Assembly: GCA_037178625.1 (NCBI GenBank)
Contig: CM074133.1
Coordinates: forward strand, 868,001-932,000
Direction of reading: 5' to 3'
Length of the DNA: 64,000 nt
From: Skeletonema tropicum
Taxonomy: Eukaryota; Bacillariophyta; Thalassiosirophyceae; Thalassiosirales; Thalassiosiraceae
Shown: one piece after another, positions 1-11,500 of the stretch
Numbering within the stretch: position 1 is the first letter of the stretch
How the letters are laid out: each line of letters starts with the position of its first letter
Made by a program: the position numbers and the translations under genes
The notes under the pieces: generated by a model
What the model was told of the DNA's origin: nothing
Database searches by the model: none
Seen by the model: the letters and a program-made list of their open reading frames with translations, nothing else

Positions 1-1044
1 CCAAAGACACCATCGCGAATTTTGGATGCTCCCGAGTTGGTGGATGATTATTATCTTAATTTAGTGAGTTGGGGCGAAAACAATGTTTTAGCCGTTGCAC
101 TTGGTCAATGTGTGTACCTTTGGGAGGCTGCCACTGGCAACATTCGACACTTGCTTACTTTGCAGCATGATGATGACTTTGTTACCAGTGTATCTTGGGT
201 GAGAGACAAGGCCAATGCAAACTACATTGCCATTGGGACGAATCATAATGCAGTGCAACTGTGGGATGCCGAGGCGGAACGTCGATTACGCACTCTGGAT
301 GGGCACAGTGCTCGAGTTGGAGCATTGTCGTGGAATCAACACTGGTTGTCTTCTGGTGGACGAGATTCGCAGATCATTCAGCACGACGTGAGAAGTCGGA
401 ATCATATTGTATCAACATATGTGGGGCATACCCAAGAAGTCTGTGGTTTGAGGTGGAATGATGAGGGAAGTACTCTCGCGAGTGGAGGGAATGAAAATCT
501 GTTGTGCTTATGGGATGCGTCAATGTCAAGAAGAGGAAACAATAGTAGCTACAATCGCTCAGAGAATTTTGATCAGTCGAATATTGGGCCCAGACTTCAT
601 TTGATGCAACACAAGGCAGCTGTGAAAGCATTGGCATGGTGTCCTTTCCATCGAGGACTGCTTGCGAGTGGCGGAGGTACTGCTGATAGGACAATCAAGT
701 TTTGGAACACCAACTCTGGTGCAGTCTTGAACTCGGTCGACACTGGATCGCAAGTGTGTTCACTGCTTTGGTCCAAGCATCAGAGAGAACTTTGTTCGAG
801 TCATGGATTTAGTGAGAATCAGTTGATTCTGTGGAAGTACCCGACCATGACGAAGATTCAAGAGTTTAAGGGCCATACTGCTCGTGTGCTTCATATGGAT
901 CAAAGTCCAGATGGTGGGTGCGTGGTTTCAGCGGCAGCTGATGAAACGCTTCGTTTCTGGGATGTGTTTGGGAGTGCACCGAATGAGAGGAAGGGGAAAG
1001 CGTTGTCGATGGGAAATTTCTGTGGAAGCCCAATGATTCGATAG
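1..1044 (+). CDS. CDC20: Cdc20/Fizzy APC/C activator (5' partial)
   Basis: WD40 co-activator of the anaphase-promoting complex, which recruits substrates for ubiquitination at the metaphase-anaphase transition. The reading frame is open from base 1 and begins with a KTPSRILDAPEL stretch, the Cdc20/Cdh1 signature just before the propeller, so the N-terminus (C-box, KEN or Mad2-binding segments) lies upstream of the window. About 347 residues are visible. They hold the complete seven-bladed propeller, with blade motifs such as SARVGALSW, GHTQEVCGLRW, KAAVKALAWCPF and GHTARVLHMD. The protein ends in Ile-Arg, the IR tail that docks on APC/C TPR subunits. DAPEL and the blade sequences look closer to Cdc20 than to Cdh1, but the two families are similar and this call is by eye. 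No intron is needed in the visible part. Confidence 0.93.
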   Translation, partial: PKTPSRILDAPELVDDYYLNLVSWGENNVLAVALGQCVYLWEAATGNIRHLLTLQHDDDFVTSVSWVRDKANANYIAIGTNHNAVQLWDAEAERRLRTLDGHSARVGALSWNQHWLSSGGRDSQIIQHDVRSRNHIVSTYVGHTQEVCGLRWNDEGSTLASGGNENLLCLWDASMSRRGNNSSYNRSENFDQSNIGPRLHLMQHKAAVKALAWCPFHRGLLASGGGTADRTIKFWNTNSGAVLNSVDTGSQVCSLLWSKHQRELCSSHGFSENQLILWKYPTMTKIQEFKGHTARVLHMDQSPDGGCVVSAAADETLRFWDVFGSAPNERKGKALSMGNFCGSPMIR

Positions 1045-1244
1045 ATGGATGGAAGTGTGTAAAGTGTCAATGTCAGTCAATTGAATGATATATAATATGT
1101 GGTGCATGATTGTGTATGTCTTAGCTAACTTTTAACTTTAATCGAAAGCAATTGTGATCAACGTCTTCAAAAATTCATTCAAGGCATTCATGTAGTCAAT
1201 AAGATTACCCCTAGAGTATGGCATCCCCCAAACAAACTCAATAT
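1045..1244. other. Convergent 3' intergenic spacer
   Basis: AT-rich spacer between the convergent ends of the Cdc20 and APS reductase genes. It must contain both 3' UTRs. I see no other feature in it. Confidence 0.5.
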
Positions 1245-2822
1245 TTAAGCAGTTGACTTCTCGAAAGACTTTTCAAAGTTGGCAAAATCGTCAGCAGAAC
1301 GAGCCTCACTATCATACTTCACAACACTTCCATCAGCCTTGATAAAGTTCACAGTGGGGAAGCTCTCTGTATTCATGCTACCCTGAACAAAGTCACGCTC
1401 CTCATCTCCACGGAACTTGTAAACGGGAACACCAGCACTCTCAGCATACTTGGCAAATTCCTCCTCCATTCCCTGGCAGAATTGGCACCATGGTGCGTAA
1501 ACAGCAACAATCGCCTCCTTTCCACTGCCAATGATTTCCTTAGCCTCGTCAACGGATGCAATGTTCTGAACGGCACCCTCTTCCCACAAGTCACGATCGA
1601 AGGTTTGTTCGGCTCCGGCAACGTGGATACCGCATTCAGTCTTGGTGGATCCATCTTTGTTGGCCAAACCGACGAATCGTCCCTTACGTTCGCAGGCGTA
1701 GTCGAGCCATGGGGTTTTGTCTCCCTCGAACTTGAAGTTGACGAATTTGGTGGATCCATCCTCTGGGATGGGGATGGTATCCTTGGCATCTCTGTGAGAT
1801 AAAATTGTTGTTTGTTTGAGTGAACAATCATTGTTGAGGTGATTGTCGTTGGTTGCATCATTCACAATTGTTTTATTGACAAGAAATGATCGATAAGTAC
1901 GGTTTCCAAGTCATTAGCCAATTTGCAGATATGAAAACGTTACAAAAACAGCACATCATGTGTGCACAAATCATAAACCACACAATCCACCACCAAAAAC
2001 ACAGATTCCATAGATATATAAACTCACCCAATAGAAGGATATCCCTGAGCATGCAAAGGATGATGAGGAACCTCATACTTGGCAATATAATCAAACGTAT
2101 CCTCCAAAGTCCAATACGCAATAGGGTTACACTTGGCCAACCCCCCTCCAATCGGAGCATTCTCAAACTGATCAATCCACGCCCTCTCAAATCCCTGCCA
2201 CCTCGTACGTCCATTAATCATACAATCAGTATTCAAAGTCTTCAATCCACGTTGGAATGGTTCCACCTTGCACACCTTATCGTATTGTTCAATATCCTCC
2301 TTCCACAAGTTGGCACCATACTTGGCATCATAGGCCGCCTTATCACCCACGGGGACACCCTCGGCACAGAACACTTCGGCCTTGAATCCATAAAAGTCTT
2401 CAATTTCACGAAGGAACTCCATAGTTTCGGGGAAGAGGTGGAAGGTGTCCACCACCATAACCTTGGCCTTCCCATCCTTGAGATATCCCATGCGGTGCAA
2501 CAAATGGGTGATGACGACATCTCCGGCAATCATGGCGTTGGGGAATACAGCGTTACCGTAGTTTTCGACGGCGATTTTGAGTGCGAACATGGCTTGTTCT
2601 TCGAGGTGCTTGAGGACGCATTTCTTTGGATTCGGCAATGTAGGCTTCTTGGTCGAATACTTTGTCGTCATCGGCCATGGAGAGGGCGGAGGAGAATGGT
2701 GTGTGGATGATGGAGGAAGTGGCGCGTGTGGTGATGCCATTTGATGATGCGGTGGGGGCAAAGGCCGAGATGGCGGAGGCACCGAAGAGGACGGTGGCGA
2801 CGGCGGCGGCGTAGGCTTTCAT
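1245..2822 (-). CDS. Plastid APS reductase-thioredoxin fusion (APR-B-like)
   Basis: Reduces activated sulfate (APS or PAPS) to sulfite in assimilatory sulfur metabolism. It reads from ATG at 2822 and starts with a signal peptide ending at SAFAP, the diatom plastid-targeting junction. A PAPS-reductase domain follows (MIAGDVVITHLLHRMG, DTFHLFPETMEFLREI, INGRTRWQGFERA). An intron lies at 1792-2027 (GTGAGT donor on the minus strand, CAG acceptor). Exon 2 carries the catalytic ECGIH motif and a C-terminal thioredoxin-like domain with a WCQFC redox site. The CC and CxxC cysteine pairs that bind the 4Fe-4S cluster in plant APS reductases are absent: there is only KVCKVEPF, and YPSIG is followed by DAKDT. 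This is the iron-free APR-B type known from mosses and some algae. Near position 2612 the frame shifts by one base without room for an intron, so the assembled sequence has an apparent one-base insertion between AYIAESKE and KHLEEQ. Substrate preference, APS versus PAPS, is inferred only. Confidence 0.87.
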
Positions 2823-3191
2823 GATGATGATTGTTTGTTTCTTTGGCTTCGTAAAAAGTGAGGACGGAAGCGTGAAGATTCAGTCGTTGTCGCTCGGGGT
2901 GATGGGTGATCGTGCGTCGAACATACGTTCCACGCGCTAAAGGGAAGGAGCGGCTCATGTCAATTCCTACGTCGCTCTCGTACGTTCGTTTTGGTAGTGT
3001 CGATTAAATGTAGATGGGAAAGATACAATGACGCGCTTCTCTCGACTAAAATATCTTTCATCGTCACCACCATGACGCTTTTATTTCATCATCTATGCAA
3101 GAACAAAAGCATCAGCAATACTATGCTAAGGTAGAACTCCTCTTTGGTGAAGCGTTCAATAGCATCTCTCTGATACTTCTATACGATCAAA
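2823..3191. promoter_or_regulatory. Divergent intergenic region
   Basis: A 369 bp spacer between the divergently transcribed APS reductase and LTA4-hydrolase-like genes, so it must hold both promoters and 5' UTRs. No convincing TATA box or operator was recognised. Confidence 0.4.
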
Positions 3192-5426
3192 ATGACAGCA
3201 GCATCATCGGCTACTACCACTACCAGCCGCTTGGCAAGAGATCCCTCCTCTCTGTCCAACCCCGACGAAGCACACATTACCCACCTCTTCTGGGATGCCT
3301 GTATCAACTTTGACCAACAAATCATCATTGCCAAGGCCACCTACACCATCCAAATTGTCGGCAACAATGATGATCCATCCACCGTCAAAAGCATCAAATT
3401 GGACACTGCTCACCTCGACATTCACTCCGTACTAATCAATGACTCACCCGCCACATTCTCACTAACCACACCCGATCCACAAAAATTACACTTGGGATCC
3501 TGCCTCGAAATCCCTCTACTCCACAACAACAACAACAACACTCATCAATCCAATAATACTACACTCACCCTAACCATATCCTACACCACCACCAATCAAT
3601 GTTCCGCAGCCCAATGGCTCCCTCCCGCACAAACTGCCGGAAAACAATATCCGTACATGTTTACCCAATGTCAGGCGATTCATGCTCGGTCATTGATGCC
3701 TTGTATGGATTGTCCAAGTGTCAAGTTTGAGTATGAGGCGAGGGTTGTGGTGCCAAAGTGGGCGACGTGTGTGATGAGTGCGTTGAGTATGGAGAGTGCC
3801 AGTAGTGATGCTCCACCACCTCCATCAAGTACAACAGTAGCAGCAGCATCCAACAATAATGATGATGATAGTGCAACAACAAGAACATTTCACTTTCACC
3901 AACCAACACCCATACCATCCTACCTATTCGCTCTAGCCACAGGACAACTCTCCTCCATCCCCATTTCTCCCCGATGTTCCTTCTGGTCGGAACCCAGTAT
4001 GGTTGAGGCAGTAGCATATGAATTTGCACAAGTGGAACAATTTTTAGAGGTGGCAGAAGAATTGACTTTGGACTATCAGTGGGGACGATATGATATTTTG
4101 TGTTTGCCTCCTAGTTTTCCTTATGGGGGGATGGAGAATCCTTGTGTGAGTTGTTGTTTGTTTGTATGCATGTATTGTTTGTAGTGTGTATGTGTGTTTG
4201 TGACTTGTTGGTTCATCTCTCTCATGCAATTTCTTTTCCTACATCACTACATTGATAATTATATACATCATGTTGTTATACAGTTGACATTTGTCACACC
4301 AACATTACTAGCAGGAGATCGTTCCCTCGCCGACGTGGTAGCACACGAGGCAGCACACTCCTGGTCGGGAAATCTGGTAACAAATGAAACATGGGAGCAT
4401 TTTTGGTTAAATGAAGGATGGACCGTTTTCCTCCAAAGGAAAATCATGGCCAAAGTATACAATGATGACAAATTCTTTGATTTTGATGCCATTGGTGGAT
4501 GGAAGGATTTAAAAGATAGTGTGGATGAAATGCCAGAGGGTTATACGAAATTAATTCCAGATTTGGGTGATGGTGATCCAGATGATGCATTTTCGAGTAT
4601 CCCGTATGAAAAGGGGTTTAATTTACTATATTCGTTGGAGAGGATGGTGGGGAAAGACAAATTTGGGGAGTTTACCAAGGCGTACTTTGAAACGTTCAAG
4701 TTTGGTGTGATTACGTCGGAAAAGTTTCAGGAGTTCTTTGAATCGTACTTTGAGGGTGATGTTGTGGATGTATCCTCGTTTGATTGGAATAAATGGTTGC
4801 ATGAGCCTGGCATGCCGGAAGAACCTGCGTTTGATCGGACATTATCTGCCGAGTGTGAGGAACTTGCCAAGGCTTGGATATCATTGGATGAAAGTAAAGG
4901 TGTGAAAACACCCGATATCAACATTTCCGAATGGTCAACCGCTCAAACTGTGACCTTTCTTGACGCACTGACTAGTTTATGTGACGATCGAAATGAGCCC
5001 CTGTCTCTTACAACCATCCAAATCATGAATGATGCGTACAACATGCAACAATGCAAGAATTCCGAGATATTACATCGATTTTGTATGCTTGCAGTTGCAG
5101 CTGGTGACAAGGAAATCATCCCAACTGTCATTCGCTTCATTACGACACAGGGACGAATGAAATTTGTTCGACCATTGTACCGTGCATTATACAAATCAGA
5201 AATGGGGAAGGAGATTGCTGTAAAGACTTTTTTGGCAAATAGAGAGTTTTACCATCCGATTGCGGCCAAGATGGTTGCGACTGACATGAGTGTAGGAAAG
5301 GCCAACGAAGATGATGATGATGGTGAGAGCAAGAGTAAGAAGAAAAGCGTTAGTTTGGCAGTTGTAGGAGCAGTGATCGTCGTGGCAGCGGCAGTTGGAA
5401 TTGCTCTTCGTCGTGGAAAGCGGTAA
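3192..5426 (+). CDS. LTA4 hydrolase / M1 aminopeptidase with C-terminal TM tail
   Basis: Zinc metallopeptidase of family M1, closest to leukotriene-A4 hydrolase/aminopeptidase B. Exon 1 is 3192-4145 and ends inside the GGMENPC signature. The intron is 4146-4283 (GTGAGT to CAG). Exon 2 is 4284-5426 and resumes with LTFVTPTLLAGDRSL, giving about 698 residues (human LTA4H has 611). Substrate-binding GGMEN is near residue 312. The zinc site HEAAH, followed 18 residues later by Glu in WLNEG, is near 338-361. SSIPYEKGF and the helical C-terminal domain (TQGRMKFVRPLY) match LTA4H. After the family's usual end there is an acidic linker, a KKK stretch and a hydrophobic helix (about 20 residues), ending RRGKR, a predicted tail anchor that soluble LTA4H lacks. 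Peptidase activity is likely. Epoxide hydrolase activity toward LTA4 is not implied. Confidence 0.92.
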
Positions 5427-5502
5427 TAGTCCGTTGATCTGCCGCTTCGTTGATGTGTGTAGTTTAGCAGCGTAACAGTGTAGTCATTACATTATTTCAT
5501 TC

Positions 5503-8205
5503 TCATGTACTTTTACTCTTTTCCTTTAAACGTGCAAACTTCTCCCAAAGGTATCCATCTTTCACACCTCTCGTCTGCGACTTGGTCATGTAGAGCACTA
5601 AATTGCACGCATTTGGCTCTAAAATTGCACTCGAAACCACCTGTGCCAAATCAGCTCTTGAGACAGGAACGATATCTTTATTCATTTTCTGTAAACGTAC
5701 CGTCGATGAGTCGGTCCCTACCTGTTTCTCATTGTAGCCTGCGACTCGGATAATTGTATAACTCAATCCACTTTGTTTGATCATTTCTTCGCCCATGTAT
5801 TTGAAATAAGTTTCTTCCGCGCTGCGATCTGCCTTGTCTTTCACTTTTTGCGCTTCTCTTTCATCAATGATACGAATTACATCATCACTGGATGACTCTA
5901 TTGGATTGGTTGTCAATCGTTTAATGTCATGTTTTACCATGCCATCATTGACTACGGGGGGTATCCTCGAATCACTCAGATACACAAATTCTGGTTCCGG
6001 CTGTCCTCGATACACCTTGATAAAGTCCATTGCCAAGTAAAACCTGCCAAATCCCGAACTACTATTCCAACTCAAAGGATTACTCTGACCTCGAAATCGG
6101 AATCCAAGCTGTCGTATATCCCTCCCAACAAACTTGGGTATATTGCCACTAATCTTCCCCAATGCCTCTCTTGAATCTTCTTCATCCTCCTTGGTCTGAA
6201 ATTGAGGTCGTATTCTCGGTAAAAAGTCTTTGAATTCCAACCGCACTGTTGAAAATTTATCTCGTGAACGATTCCCCTCACTCCCACTCGATGGTGCCTT
6301 CGACGCAGTCTTGAATTCACAAACATACTCGACACCCAATCGTTCAAATGCCTCTGTCCGGACAAATGCTTCATAGACACCCCCGTCACTACATATCCGA
6401 CAAACTAATCCGGCAAACCCCCCCACGGATAAATCAATCCCCAATTCTGGATCATTCCGTGATCGTAACCGTGCGGATGCCAATGCCGCCTCACCATATC
6501 GATCTACCCATCCGGTAAAGACACCCGAACCAAATTTATTCTTTGTCCATTCACATTGAGATAGAGAAGCAGTATTATCACTTCTTCTTGTCGTCGTATC
6601 ATCATCATCATCATCATCCTTATTGGAATCTCCTCCATCAATCGATCCATCATCAATACCAAACAAACCAAAATCCGCAGGCCTCTTTCGAAATTTGAAT
6701 AATGTACGTTTGGCAGCCTGACTTGGCCCATAATCGCTATGTCGTACATTCATGTAGGCATGGAGTAAATTCCGTAATCCTATCCCATCAACTAATTCGG
6801 CTTGTTGTTTTCGTTGGATTCGTATGGATTCTAATTGGTCCCATCCCTCCTCTTCTTGTTGTTGACCATTATGATTATGATTTCCATGACTCTTCTTCTT
6901 CTTAACAACACCATCATCATCATCATCATCATCATCGACACCATTACCACCGTCAGCACAAAAAATAATCTTATCGACATCGGTAACAGCATATTCCAAA
7001 CTTTCCACATTGCGCAAGTCCCCCTGACAATACGTGACACCCACACCCAATTTATTGAGTGTGTTGGAATACAAATCACGCACCAAAACACGAACACGGA
7101 CCTTGTTTTCGAGTATGAGACGTTTCACGAGGATACGACCGAGTTTCCCTGTGGCACCGATGATTAGTACCTCGGGACGATAGTCGGATTCTTCTTCGGG
7201 TTGTTGGGTTAGCCATGAGTTGGTTGTGGTTGGTATGGTTGTTGATGTTGATGTGACTGCATTAGTTGTAGAACTAGAAGATGTAGTAGCTGCAGTACCA
7301 GCAGTAGTCGACAAGGCATCATCCTTCAACTCCAAGCGACTCAACCCCAACCGATCATCAACATAATAATTATAATAAATGGATCGTCGATCGGGTGGCA
7401 ATCGTGATGCCAAGACGACCTTGGATTCCTGATTGGTGTTGGTAATGGCCGAGGCTAGGTCGATTGCGTTGTTGACTGTGGAGCGGAGTGATTTTCCGGC
7501 GTTGAATGGGTTGATCATCTGGAGGATGTTGGGGGGCTGTTGTTGTTGTTGTTGTTGTTTGGTGGAGGATGATTTGGATGGTTTGTTGTTGTCTTGTTTC
7601 TTGGTCTGTTGTGGATTATTGTTATCTTTTGATGATTTTTGGGGTGATTTGTCTCTGTTTGCATCTTGCCCTCCTCTGCCATCATCCTGATTACCCGCCT
7701 TTTCTGTATCATTGTCATCATTATTATTTCGAGATAGAAAGAGACATGTCGATGAACGTCTCCGCCGCCTTGTAGTAGTCATCGTCTGATGCTGATGATG
7801 GTTGAGATGTATTATTGTTCTAGCACATGATGTGTCCAGTACTCCATCGTTACAACCGCTACTACCATCATGCTGACTAAACGTCAATGCCGTCCAGCCT
7901 TTTTCTCCGTCTCGCCTTCGTATTCTAGTCGTATCAAATCTACAATGATGCTGGTATTGAAATGCCGCTATTGATGATGATGATGATGTTGATGGAAGTG
8001 TCGGCGCAGCAGCATCTGCAGCAGATGGGGTGGGCAAAACTGATGTCAAGAGAAAGAGAGAGATTTTCCAAAGGCACATCGATGATGATACCGAACTCTT
8101 TTGCTGCGGTGGGCCCGTCATTGATAGTAGTCTTTCGCTATAGCTACCATACGAATGCATGCAATCTATGTAGCAGCACGCAGTAGCAAAGGTGTCAGCT
8201 GACAT
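5503..8205 (-). CDS. HCF173-like atypical SDR with CIA30 domain, plastid
   Basis: A 900-residue ORF with a Rossmann fold split by a CIA30 domain. The dinucleotide motif GATGKLG is near residue 348 within VLIIGATGKLGRILVKRL. A CIA30-type beta domain spans about residues 505-700 (FGLFGIDDG, DLSVGGFAGLVCRICSDGGVY, LGFRFRGQ). The C-terminal SDR part contains SGLSYTIIRVAGYNEKQVG. This arrangement matches the plant thylakoid-associated factor HCF173, which is needed for psbA mRNA translation. The N-terminus has a hydrophobic signal (ISLFLLTSVLPTPSA) and then IAAFQY, an AF-type plastid junction. The start may be at the internal Met before CLWKISLF rather than at 8205. Gln-, Asn- and Asp-rich inserts pad the linkers. 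The function is inferred from architecture only. Other CIA30-SDR proteins exist in algae, so HCF173 orthology is uncertain. Confidence 0.72.
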   Translation of the reverse strand: MSADTFATACCYIDCMHSYGSYSERLLSMTGPPQQKSSVSSSMCLWKISLFLLTSVLPTPSAADAAAPTLPSTSSSSSIAAFQYQHHCRFDTTRIRRRDGEKGWTALTFSQHDGSSGCNDGVLDTSCARTIIHLNHHQHQTMTTTRRRRRSSTCLFLSRNNNDDNDTEKAGNQDDGRGGQDANRDKSPQKSSKDNNNPQQTKKQDNNKPSKSSSTKQQQQQQQPPNILQMINPFNAGKSLRSTVNNAIDLASAITNTNQESKVVLASRLPPDRRSIYYNYYVDDRLGLSRLELKDDALSTTAGTAATTSSSSTTNAVTSTSTTIPTTTNSWLTQQPEEESDYRPEVLIIGATGKLGRILVKRLILENKVRVRVLVRDLYSNTLNKLGVGVTYCQGDLRNVESLEYAVTDVDKIIFCADGGNGVDDDDDDDDGVVKKKKSHGNHNHNGQQQEEEGWDQLESIRIQRKQQAELVDGIGLRNLLHAYMNVRHSDYGPSQAAKRTLFKFRKRPADFGLFGIDDGSIDGGDSNKDDDDDDDTTTRRSDNTASLSQCEWTKNKFGSGVFTGWVDRYGEAALASARLRSRNDPELGIDLSVGGFAGLVCRICSDGGVYEAFVRTEAFERLGVEYVCEFKTASKAPSSGSEGNRSRDKFSTVRLEFKDFLPRIRPQFQTKEDEEDSREALGKISGNIPKFVGRDIRQLGFRFRGQSNPLSWNSSSGFGRFYLAMDFIKVYRGQPEPEFVYLSDSRIPPVVNDGMVKHDIKRLTTNPIESSSDDVIRIIDEREAQKVKDKADRSAEETYFKYMGEEMIKQSGLSYTIIRVAGYNEKQVGTDSSTVRLQKMNKDIVPVSRADLAQVVSSAILEPNACNLVLYMTKSQTRGVKDGYLWEKFARLKEKSKST
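7535..7560. repeat. Coding trinucleotide repeat (TTG/CAA)
   Basis: A run of TTG triplets that encodes a polyglutamine tract in the HCF173-like protein on the minus strand. Confidence 0.8.
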
Positions 8206-8557
8206 ATGTGTTGTGGCACGGGTCGCGTCGGGTGGTCGGTCTCGAGTGATTTTCTTTCAAAAGAATCTTGAAGAGATCTGCAGCACTGTACGTTGGAATT
8301 AGTACTCCAGTGACAACTTGCTTCGTTATTCATCTGTCGCTTCTTCTGCTTTTTGCGTTTGGCTCTTTTCTTGATGACGGCGATGATGATCACATTCCTA
8401 ATTCACTGACCTTCGCCTTCCGGAGTGAACGAACCGAAGTCCATGAACATAAAGTTGCCGTAGTAATAGTCTTGTCAAATCATCTTGGTAGCTGACAATA
8501 TCATTATCATTCTTATGATCATCCTGCATTCATTGCATTATTAAGAAAGTACTGATC
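8206..8557. promoter_or_regulatory. Divergent intergenic region
   Basis: A 352 bp spacer between the divergent HCF173-like and TAG lipase genes, presumably carrying both promoters. Nothing more specific was recognised. Confidence 0.4.
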
Positions 8558-11500
8558 ATGACGCTGAGCCAACTGTACGAAAACCTCCTCCACCTCCTCC
8601 TTAACCCACCACTCTCCCCAGGCAGCGGAGGCAACAATACCAATGATCCCCTCCTCCTCCGCTACCTCCCCCTCCTAGTCCTACTAACCCTCTTCTACCC
8701 AATCTTCGTGACACTCCTCGCCGCATCGATTTCCGCCTCGGCATGGCTCTTTTGGTTGGCCATTGGTGCCACTACCGGCCTAGTTCAATTATTATACGTC
8801 TTGTATAATTTCATCATGATATCGTGGGATTTGGGAATGTTGGTACTGTTGAAAACGTTTAGTATGATACGGAGTCGGACACGACGGTGGTATTATCGTG
8901 CCGTGTTTGCAACGTATACTAGTTTGGGAATTGAACATACCAAGCAGGGAAAGGGTAAAAAGGAGGGAAGTCGAAGGAGGAAGGAATGGAGTCAGGATGT
9001 GGGAAGGGCGACGTGTTATAAAGAGTTTGAGGAGATTGAAATTTATGAACCAATGGTGACTACGAATAATAATAATGGAAGTGGTGATAGAGTGAAAAAG
9101 AAGAAGAGGTTGGTGTCCATTGTGACAAAGAAACCGAATTCGATTCACCAGAGTAAGTCGACTGCTGTATTGCAGTCAAATACTGCTACTACTGCTACTG
9201 CTACTGCTACTGGAGGGTTGAGGAGACGACACCAATTGTCCAAATCAGCACCTCAAGATGAGACAACACAATTTCCACCAGCATCACCCATCAAAACAAT
9301 CGAAGAATCATCACCCATCGAAGATGGTGATACTAATGGTAGTCCAATCCGAATGATACATAGCTGTCTCGAATTGAAACAAGGACAACAACAATCATCA
9401 TCCACTCCTTCTTCTTCTTCCAAACTGACATCACCCAAAGTACGAGGTACTACTAAATCATTATCATCGAGGAATAAGATCATCCAACGTACCTATTCCT
9501 CAAGTTCACTGTCAAGATACAGTAATCAAGACAACGATGATGACGACGTAGATCAAGAAGATGAGAGTTGGCAAAATATTGTCAGGGATGATTTAGGTAT
9601 GGAGGGTAGTATGCTATTGACAACTTTGGCAAGGTTGAAGGAGGCACGTGTGCAGGCGGCTTCGTCTGGTAGGAAAGATTACTCTGCAGATGATAATAAT
9701 TGTGGAAATGATGATGATGATAGAGAACAAGCGGATGAGGATAATGGAATTATACTACCAAGTCTGTCTTCTTTATCGAAAGACGAAGAAGAAGAAGATT
9801 CCGATACAGAACCGAAACGATCATCCTATCACATTACCGCATCATTTGGATCCTCCACCACCTCCACCTCCTCCAAAATACCCAAACAACGTCGTAATAA
9901 GAAACAATGGAACGAAGACTATTCCTCCTCACTCAAAACACTCCTAAGTGGCATAGTCAAACGCAATCATCTCAGTATTGAAGATTGGTTGATTCAAGAT
10001 GCACGGAATGTCGCCGAACGTGGACAACATAGTTTGAAGAAGGAGACACGTGATGCAATTGATCGATATGGGGAGGAGGTGGAACGGTGTATGGATTGGA
10101 TTGCGAATGGGCCTGTGTATTTGGGACCAAAGTCGTCGGGTGGTGATGATAGGAATGAGGAAGAGGATAAAAAGAAGAAGAAGACGACGACCACTACTAC
10201 ACCACAAGATGTCATGGAAAAGCAGCGTGAGGAGCTATCAAAGCGATATACACTAGTGAAACGAATGAAGCAAAATGTAGGCCATACAGCACTAATGTTA
10301 TCCGGAGGAGGAGCACAAACCATGTACCACCTGGGATCCATCAAGGCATTAGTCGAAAGTGGCGTATACGAACACATCCACGTCATCTCGGGAACATCCG
10401 GTGGGTCCATCTCGGCAGCCATGTGTGCCATCAAGACACCTCAACAACTCCTTACGGATATTTGTGTCCGGACTGTGTCGACCGACTACATGCTCACCGG
10501 AGAGCAAAAGAAGAAGAATGTACGATGGTTCCCCACAGCATTTGATATGGGTGCGTACTTTTTCAAGAATGGGATAGTTGTCGATGGTGATGAATTCAAG
10601 CGTTGTTGTGATTTTTACTATGGGGATATTACCTTTGAGGAGGCGTTTGAAATGACACGGAAGCATGTGTGTATTACGGTAACGGCGAGTCGTGCCACGT
10701 CGGGAAAGGGTATGCAACGATTGTTGTTGAATCATATTAGTACACCGAATGTTACTTTGGCGAGTGCGGTACGAGCAAGTTGTGCAGTACCAGGATTCTT
10801 TACTGCTGCCACGCTAATGATTAAGGATAGTCGTGGGAAGGAGGTCCCGTTTGAGGTGGATGGTGTGGAATGGATTGATGGGAGTGTCCAGGCAGATATT
10901 CCTGTCAAGAGAATTTCGACACTGTTCAATGTTTCCAATTATGTTGTGTGTCAGACGAACTTTCATGGTGCGTACATCATGTATTTGCTTGGTTTGCTTC
11001 TTCACTGTGTCTTTGTTTCGTGTTTTGTCACCTTTGCTCATGCTTCGTTTCTCCACATGAAACACACAGTGGTTCCTTTCATTCACAAATCTCATCATCC
11101 AAGCATCAACTCTCTGTACTGGAAATTGTAAGTTGCTTGAACATGAACAGGCTGCAGGCTTTGTTTCTTTGATAATATGACTCTCACATTCCTACCTCCT
11201 TCGAACAGATTCCAATTTTGTATGAATGATGCAGGAAATAGAGTGGCTGCACTCAGTAATTTTGGCTTGATACCAAACTTCTTTGGTAATGACCTCACCA
11301 AGATGTTTCGGCAGAGGTATTACGGTGACTTGACATTGGTTCCGAAATTTACTACCGCACACAAGTGTAAGTGTTTATTGAGAGAGTATCAAAGAATTAT
11401 ATCGTTTTTTTTCGCCTCGTGCTAATGATTTACTTCTCTCATTTGTACAGTTGGTCTGAACGTTTTATCAAATCCAACCGAAGACGACATGGATATTTAT

